This document shows, one piece after another, positions 5,138 to 9,723 of a DNA stretch of 9,723 nt. The notes beneath the pieces were generated by a model. That model was not told where the DNA came from and ran no database searches. It saw only the letters and a list, made by a program, of their open reading frames with translations. Origin of the DNA: an uncultured cyanobacterium (GTDB lineage Bacteria; Cyanobacteriota; Cyanobacteriia; Phormidesmidales; Phormidesmidaceae). Position 1 is the stretch's first letter. Each line of letters starts with the position of its first letter. The stretch is taken from the NCBI GenBank assembly GCA_938029995.1, contig CALHGI010000416.1, positions 1 to 9,723 of the forward strand, given 5' to 3'. Made by a program: the position numbers and the translations under genes.

Positions 5138-7279
5138 AATACTGTAGTGGCAGCCAATCGTCGCCCACTGGGCCGTATTTAAGGTATAGCTATCGACTGA
5201 AGACTCCTCCTTATCGGCATCACTACTTAAGTCATGGAGCAGTGCCTGGATTAAGGGCAAGGAATTATTCTCTAAGGTCACCCGCTGGTTGCTAACGGCA
5301 TTAGCCACAGATAACAGCTCTTGCCAGCAATGGGTGAGGGGGCTGCTGCTGCACACCAAATAGGTTTCCACCCGGCCCTCTGGGTCATCAACCACCCAAG
5401 TGTTTTGCCCGGCTGGCAAATTTGTCGCAGTGCCCGGTTCTAGGGTCAGGGCAGTTTGCAATGACTCCATGGAATAGGGCTGACCATCGCTAGGGGGGAA
5501 AAAGGCAAGCATGCGATCGCGGGCATCAAACCCCAACAGCACGGTATACACCGGAGCCGCACCAAAATTGAGGGCCTGATAACGCACCTTGGTGCCCTTA
5601 GAAAACTCCACGGGACGATTTTGGCGACTGACCGCATCGGCCAAACGACTTTTCGAAGCCTTGCCCGAGGCGCGGCGAGTCTCCTGCTGCAGCACCAGCT
5701 TTTCGGTTTCGCCCGCCAACAACAGGTTCAGCCGAACAGCCAAATGGGACGACGCCTGATTCTCACTTAGGCGAAGTAACTTCATGGCCAGCATCGTTTT
5801 AAGCTTGGGGGTCAGTCGGCCCACAGCCATTTTGACCGCTTCATCCTGTTTGGCCAGGGTGCCGACCACCAAATTGTGGGTGGGGGTAAACAAACCATAG
5901 CCCTGCTTAACCGCGGGCACCGTCTTCGGTTCTAAATCATCGTCGGCTCCTGGGTCCGACTGAAACTTGCCCAGCATACAGTCAGCCGGCTGGGCATCAT
6001 CGGTGGACTCCACAAAGGACAGGGCCGCTAGGGCACTGGTGGCATCTACGCGCTCAATTCTCTGTAGATCGGCATCTAAGGCCACCACCAAAGCAATGTC
6101 CCTGGGTAAAACTCGCATCACCTCGTAGAGGGGCTGGCCCACGGACCAGGCGGCCCCATCGGTCAACTTAAGTCGCCCAGACAGGCCCGATTGCGATCTC
6201 ATCACGATGGACGCGTCTCCATCATCTGGCTGGGGAGCAAAGCCCAACCGCTCACTGTACTGCACCACAGCCGCAGGCAATCCCCCCAACCAGAGCGTGG
6301 CCGAGCGCCCCTCCACAGCCGTCACCACCGCATCTAAGCTGGCGGCATCCGCATCACCATAAACCGCATGCTCATCCGCAGTTTGGGTCGTCCAGTAGGG
6401 GGTTTGGTTAGGCACCAACGGCAAAATCGACTCCTGGGCCCCCCGCATGGTGGCCGATAGCTTAGCCGGTAAGGGAGCCGTCCACAGATAGCGGGTCAAA
6501 CCATAGGTAAAGAGCCCCGCCCCAAAATCAGGCCATTGCCGTTCAATCACCGGCTGACCATCACGGGCCGCCATCAGCACATCCCCAGGAAAAAATGCAG
6601 GTTCTGTTGCGGTTTGCACCTTACCCAAGTCCGCCAACACATCCTCTGACAAGGTGGTCGGGATGCGCATGGCCTCAACCTTTGGCATGCCCCACCGGGA
6701 ACGGGAACGATATCCCCCCGATAGCAGCTCATCGGGTTGACTATACCCAGCGTCCACCACCGTAAATATCTGTTTAGTCTTTAACCGGGCCAAAATTTGC
6801 TTAACCCAGGACACAGGCACATCCCTTGATAGGGGCTCAGCCGCCGTTGGCCAATAACCATCCACCGGCACCCAGGTTTTGATCTGTTTATCCCCCAGCA
6901 TCACCTGACCACCACAGCCACTGAAGTGCACCACGACAAAGTCATTGGCACTGGAGGTTTGAACGAGCTGGTAGAGGGCACTTAAAATACCGACTTGGGT
7001 GGCCTGGGCATCCACCAGCGTGACAATATTATTCGGATCAAACCCAAAACGATGGACCAGCAGCTGACGTTGTAGCTGCACATCCGTCACACAGCCCCGC
7101 AGGGGCTTAAGATGCTTACCCAGGACGCTGGCGGGATATTGATTAATACCAATCAGTAGGGCTAGTTTGCGACGGGACGGATCTGCCAGTGCCTGTTGCC
7201 AGCCCAAAAGCTGAGATTGGCTAAGACCCAAGGCACCTAAAATGGCCCCCGTCGCTGACAAAAAGTCCCGTCGCTTCAC
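5132..7279 (-). CDS. Exported caspase-family (C14) protein with degenerate catalytic dyad; pseudo-orthocaspase
   Basis: A 715-residue protein. The N-terminus MKRRDFLS plus a hydrophobic stretch and ALA-DP near residue 32 form a twin-arginine-type signal peptide, predicting export. Residues about 37-265 are the caspase fold (RRKLALLIGINQYP to GLFTYGLTRYLW). Active members have SGHG and a DCCHSG-like motif; here these read SGCGGQ (Cys122 for His) and VVDAGYSQ (Gly178 for Cys). Both dyad residues are lost, so proteolysis is unlikely. Residues 560-650 (GTKVRYQALNFGAAPVYTVLLGFD) resemble the DUF4384-like C-terminal domain of cyanobacterial caspase-family proteins. The start is a GTG with GGAG seven bases upstream; an earlier ATG runs straight into a stop. 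It follows sat by 25 nt and is probably co-transcribed with it. Pseudo-orthocaspases are known in cyanobacteria, but their role is not established. Confidence 0.9.
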   Translation of the reverse strand: MKRRDFLSATGAILGALGLSQSQLLGWQQALADPSRRKLALLIGINQYPASVLGKHLKPLRGCVTDVQLQRQLLVHRFGFDPNNIVTLVDAQATQVGILSALYQLVQTSSANDFVVVHFSGCGGQVMLGDKQIKTWVPVDGYWPTAAEPLSRDVPVSWVKQILARLKTKQIFTVVDAGYSQPDELLSGGYRSRSRWGMPKVEAMRIPTTLSEDVLADLGKVQTATEPAFFPGDVLMAARDGQPVIERQWPDFGAGLFTYGLTRYLWTAPLPAKLSATMRGAQESILPLVPNQTPYWTTQTADEHAVYGDADAASLDAVVTAVEGRSATLWLGGLPAAVVQYSERLGFAPQPDDGDASIVMRSQSGLSGRLKLTDGAAWSVGQPLYEVMRVLPRDIALVVALDADLQRIERVDATSALAALSFVESTDDAQPADCMLGKFQSDPGADDDLEPKTVPAVKQGYGLFTPTHNLVVGTLAKQDEAVKMAVGRLTPKLKTMLAMKLLRLSENQASSHLAVRLNLLLAGETEKLVLQQETRRASGKASKSRLADAVSRQNRPVEFSKGTKVRYQALNFGAAPVYTVLLGFDARDRMLAFFPPSDGQPYSMESLQTALTLEPGTATNLPAGQNTWVVDDPEGRVETYLVCSSSPLTHCWQELLSVANAVSNQRVTLENNSLPLIQALLHDLSSDADKEESSVDSYTLNTAQWATIGCHYSIV
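5513..5520. repeat. HIP1 octamer GCGATCGC
   Basis: Third HIP1 copy in the window, inside the C-terminal domain of the caspase-like gene. Unlike the copy at 147-154 it is not extended into a longer palindrome. Confidence 0.85.
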
Positions 7280-7286
7280 TGCCCTA

Positions 7287-7290
7287 CTCC
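7287..7290 (-). promoter_or_regulatory. Shine-Dalgarno deciding the GTG start of the caspase-like gene
   Basis: GGAG on the minus strand lies seven bases before the GTG at 7279-7277. This is standard spacing and supports GTG as the start; the signal peptide begins immediately after it. Confidence 0.7.
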
Positions 7291-7304
7291 ATTACGCTCT
7301 AGCT

Positions 7305-8471
7305 TTAGGATTGCATGGCCCGAGATAGCTCAGCCGCCACTTCTGGACGAGAAAACTCCGGTGGGGGAAGCTCGCCACGACGCAGCATTTCCCGCACCTT
7401 GGTACCCGATAGGTGAATCCGCTCTTCCTTGCTACTGGGACTAGTCTTACTAGTCGCCATGGTGCTTGTGCGAGTGCAGTAGAAGGCGTGCTCAAATTTC
7501 ATCGGGGTAATCCCCAGTTCACCAGGCTCAAACTGGTCGAAGATGTGCTGGGCATCGTAAGTTCCATAGTAATCGCCGACACCGGCATGATCACGGCCCA
7601 CAATAAAGTGGGTACAACCATAGTTCTTACGAATCAGGGCGTGGAAAATAGCCTCGCGAGGACCAGCGTAGCGCATAGCCGATGGATTAATCGCCAAAAT
7701 TACCCGATCTTGCGGGAAATAGCGATCCATCATAATTTCGTAACACCGCATGCGCACATCCGCTGGGATGTCATCCTGCTTAGTTGCGCCCACCAATGGG
7801 TGCAAAAACAGACCGTCCACGGTCTCTAGGGCACACTTTTGAATGTATTCATGGGCCCGGTGAATGGGGTTACGGGTTTGGAAACCAACAACCGTTTTCC
7901 AGCCGCGCTCACGGAACATGGCACGGGAAGCGGCGGGATCAATTTGGTACTTGGGGAAGAGGGGATGATCATCACGCTCTAGCAGCCAAACGGGACCCGC
8001 TAAGTTAATGGCACCTTGATCGTAAACCACCTTCACCCCAGGATGCTTATCCTCATCCGTGCGGTAAACGTTAACGGCTTCCTTTTCCTTATCGTAGGTA
8101 TACTTCTCCGTTAGTTCGAGTACCCCCACGTAGCGACCGGTCTTATCATTCAACCGAATCAGCATCCCTTCATTGAGGGGAGCCGCCACTTCCTCTGAAA
8201 CCGAAAGGGTAACAGGCACTGACCAGGGCAGACCGCTGGCTAGACGCATGTCAGTCACCACAGGCTCATAGTCCGCCTGGCCCATAAACCCAGTCAGGGG
8301 GCTAAAGCCACCGATGGCGATCATGACCAAGTCCGAAACGGCCCGATCATCCAGGCTAACCTGGGGTAAAAAATCAGCTTTACTTAAAAACTCTGCTTTC
8401 TGCTCAGCGGAAGCCAAGCGGTTAATTAATGTACCGCCGTGGGCGGCAATACCATCATTAGTTAATGTCAA
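7305..8471 (-). CDS. sat: Sulfate adenylyltransferase (ATP sulfurylase)
   Basis: Catalyses ATP + sulfate to adenosine 5'-phosphosulfate + pyrophosphate, the first step of assimilatory sulfate reduction, in the cytoplasm. The 388 residues match the usual length of the single-subunit, stand-alone enzyme with no APS kinase domain. Visible signatures are an N-terminal PUA-like region ([11 protein letters not shown], 53-63), the nucleotide-binding [12 protein letters not shown] (198-209, with the paired His), [13 protein letters not shown] (291-303) and [10 protein letters not shown] (354-363). The start is a TTG: GAGG sits five bases upstream, no ATG is in frame before the preceding TAG, the next Met is residue 50, and [18 protein letters not shown] fits the family N-terminus. 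It lies 30 nt after mnmA and 25 nt before the caspase-like gene, which suggests one operon. No riboswitch or separate promoter is seen in the short gaps. Confidence 0.97.
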   Translation of the reverse strand: MTLTNDGIAAHGGTLINRLASAEQKAEFLSKADFLPQVSLDDRAVSDLVMIAIGGFSPLTGFMGQADYEPVVTDMRLASGLPWSVPVTLSVSEEVAAPLNEGMLIRLNDKTGRYVGVLELTEKYTYDKEKEAVNVYRTDEDKHPGVKVVYDQGAINLAGPVWLLERDDHPLFPKYQIDPAASRAMFRERGWKTVVGFQTRNPIHRAHEYIQKCALETVDGLFLHPLVGATKQDDIPADVRMRCYEIMMDRYFPQDRVILAINPSAMRYAGPREAIFHALIRKNYGCTHFIVGRDHAGVGDYYGTYDAQHIFDQFEPGELGITPMKFEHAFYCTRTSTMATSKTSPSSKEERIHLSGTKVREMLRRGELPPPEFSRPEVAAELSRAMQS

Positions 8472-8476
8472 AATGT

Positions 8477-8480
8477 CCTC
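8477..8480 (-). promoter_or_regulatory. Shine-Dalgarno deciding the TTG start of sat
   Basis: GAGG on the minus strand is five bases from the TTG at 8471-8469. It is the only ribosome site near the conserved N-terminus, so it supports TTG as the true start. A rare start codon may lower translation relative to mnmA. Confidence 0.65.
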
Positions 8481-8501
8481 GTTTCTTCTATATAAACAGG
8501 G

Positions 8502-9572
8502 CTAATGTTCATCGGGGGAAAAGGGCCGAATGAGGCCACCCCCCAGTACCCGGCTATCATCGTCGTACCATACCGCAGCCTGTCCTGGGGAAACGCTAAA
8601 CTGGGGCTCGGCAAAGACAAGCTTTACGGAACCGTCGTCTAGGGGAACCACCGTTGCAGCTACCGCAGATGAACGATAACGGATTTGCACCTGCACGGCA
8701 ATGGGAGCATCGGGGGCCTGAATGGACACCCAATTAACCCGATCGACGATGCAGTGGGGCTGATGAACACTGTCCCGTTCACCCACAATCACCTGATTGC
8801 GAGCAACGTCCAAGGCCACGACGTAAAGGGGGGCTGGAGCGGAAACGCCTAACCCCTTACGCTGGCCGATGGTGTAATGGTGAATACCGGTGTGCTGTCC
8901 TAAAACCTGACCGTTTGTATCGACAATGTCGCCCGGTTTAGGTGCTAAATACTTGTCTAGGAACCCCTGCATGGAGCCATGTTGCTCAATCAGACACAGG
9001 TCCTGACTTTCGGGTTTTTCCGCCGTATGGAGACCGAGTTGAGAGGCCAATGCCCGAGTCTCAACCTTGGTTTGCTCCCCGAGGGGAAACTGGGTAGCGG
9101 CCAACTGCTCCTGGGTTAGATCATAGAGAAAATAGGACTGATCTTTAGTGCTGTCCACCGCCCGACGGAGCTCATAGCGCCCTGTGGAAGCATTGTGGGT
9201 AATGCGTGCATAGTGCCCCGTGGCAATGACCTCGGCGCCCAACTCACGGCGGGCATAGTCCAGCATCGGACCGAACTTTACGCTGCGGTTGCACTGGGAG
9301 CAGGGTAGGGGGGTGACCCCTTGGCTATAGCCTTCGACTAGATAGTTAATGATTTTTTCTTCAAATAGGTCACGGGTATCCACAACGTGATACGGAATCT
9401 CTAACTCTTCACACAGCTGGGCAGCATCCACCATGCCCTCAGAGCAGCATTGGCCTTTGCCTTTCATAAGCCATAGGGTAAGACCAATGACATCATGCCC
9501 TTGCCCATGCAGAGTCGCCGCAGCAACTGAACTATCTACTCCCCCAGAAAGACCGACAACAACTTTACCCAT
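8502..9572 (-). CDS. mnmA: tRNA-specific 2-thiouridylase MnmA
   Basis: Makes 2-thiouridine at the wobble base U34 of tRNA(Lys, Glu, Gln). It adenylates the C2 position with ATP and transfers sulfur from a relay that starts at a cysteine desulfurase. The 356 residues are the normal length. The PP-loop SGGVDSS (9-15) binds ATP. CSQCNR (91-96) supplies catalytic Cys94 and SQDLC (189-193) supplies Cys193, the pair that carries persulfide sulfur in the family. GHYAR (119-123), DQSYFL (144-149) and the central-domain motif GQRKGLG (236-242) are also present; the C-terminal beta-barrel ends with GGGLIRPF. The ATG has no clear Shine-Dalgarno, but the N-terminus ([11 protein letters not shown]) is where the family starts. 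It appears to be the first gene of the mnmA-sat-caspase run. Confidence 0.97.
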   Translation of the reverse strand: MGKVVVGLSGGVDSSVAAATLHGQGHDVIGLTLWLMKGKGQCCSEGMVDAAQLCEELEIPYHVVDTRDLFEEKIINYLVEGYSQGVTPLPCSQCNRSVKFGPMLDYARRELGAEVIATGHYARITHNASTGRYELRRAVDSTKDQSYFLYDLTQEQLAATQFPLGEQTKVETRALASQLGLHTAEKPESQDLCLIEQHGSMQGFLDKYLAPKPGDIVDTNGQVLGQHTGIHHYTIGQRKGLGVSAPAPLYVVALDVARNQVIVGERDSVHQPHCIVDRVNWVSIQAPDAPIAVQVQIRYRSSAVAATVVPLDDGSVKLVFAEPQFSVSPGQAAVWYDDDSRVLGGGLIRPFSPDEH

Positions 9573-9723
9573 AGATAATTGAACGTATCAAATGCCAATT
9601 CTTAGGCTAACATCCATCCACAAATCTGTGGTTGCCTTGGTCATGTCTGGAGACGGAAATGGGCTGAAATTTGTGCCTAAGATAATAAATACTCGACCTT
9701 GCTTTCCAAGGAATACGGTCATA
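9573..9723. other. Upstream region of mnmA to the right edge
   Basis: About 150 nt without a gene. It holds the likely mnmA promoter (9682-9709) and, in the predicted leader, a small hairpin CCACA-AATC-TGTGG at 9618-9631. A second inverted repeat, CCTTG-CTTTC-CAAGG (9697-9711), overlaps the promoter -35. No coding sequence in either direction is supported. Confidence 0.6.
9682..9709 (-). promoter_or_regulatory. Likely promoter of the mnmA-sat-caspase operon
   Basis: On the minus strand TTGGAA (9709-9704), a 16-nt spacer and TATTAT (9687-9682) form a good sigma-70 promoter, about 100 nt before the mnmA ATG. The inverted repeat CCTTG/CAAGG (9697-9711) covers the -35 and could be an operator. 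Confidence 0.5.

Noticed and set aside
7439..7455. Perfect hairpin GACTAGT-CTT-ACTAGTC inside sat
   Set aside because: It encodes a conserved segment of Sat (ATSKTSP) and is followed by no U tract, so it is probably incidental.
7413..7829. 138-codon plus-strand frame within sat
   Set aside because: It is antisense to conserved catalytic motifs of sat and its product is not protein-like in a recognisable way.

Overview
The window looks cyanobacterial. The evidence is a CikA-type clock-input histidine kinase, a Ser/Thr kinase with the Pkn-type N-terminus and CHASE2 arrangement common in cyanobacteria, an orthocaspase-family protein, a cyanobacterial-style ATP sulfurylase, and three copies of the HIP1 octamer GCGATCGC. 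The genus cannot be fixed from this sequence.

Layout, left to right. (1) Positions 1-1069, minus strand: 5' part of a membrane Ser/Thr kinase whose CHASE2 sensor runs off the left edge. (2) 1332-3662, minus: a complete cikA-like gene (N-terminal region, GAF, HisKA, HATPase, pseudo-receiver). (3) 3663-4654: an AT-rich spacer of almost 1 kb between divergent cikA and arsR. It is not empty: it holds two direct-repeat pairs with 11-bp period, a foldable segment, an A/T-flanked hairpin that reads best as a minus-strand terminator, and a less AT-rich 78-codon minus-strand open frame without a normal start. (4) 4655-5041, plus: a Cys-containing ArsR/SmtB-family repressor with a good promoter and Shine-Dalgarno. 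(5) 5062-5137: five degenerate tandem repeats at the convergent 3' ends of arsR and the caspase gene. (6) 5132-9572, minus: a compact run mnmA - sat - caspase-like gene, with gaps of 30 and 25 nt, transcribed from a likely promoter near the right edge.

Functional reading. The right half pairs tRNA thiolation (MnmA) and the first step of sulfate assimilation (Sat) with an exported caspase-fold protein whose catalytic His and Cys are both replaced, so it is probably a pseudo-enzyme. The left half is signalling: a Ser/Thr kinase and a circadian-input kinase. The most interesting points are the pseudo-caspase in a sulfur operon, the possible hidden transcription unit in the cikA-arsR spacer, a nine-G homopolymer inside cikA, and a 24-bp perfect palindrome centred on HIP1. 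No CRISPR array, tRNA, rRNA or intact mobile element was seen.
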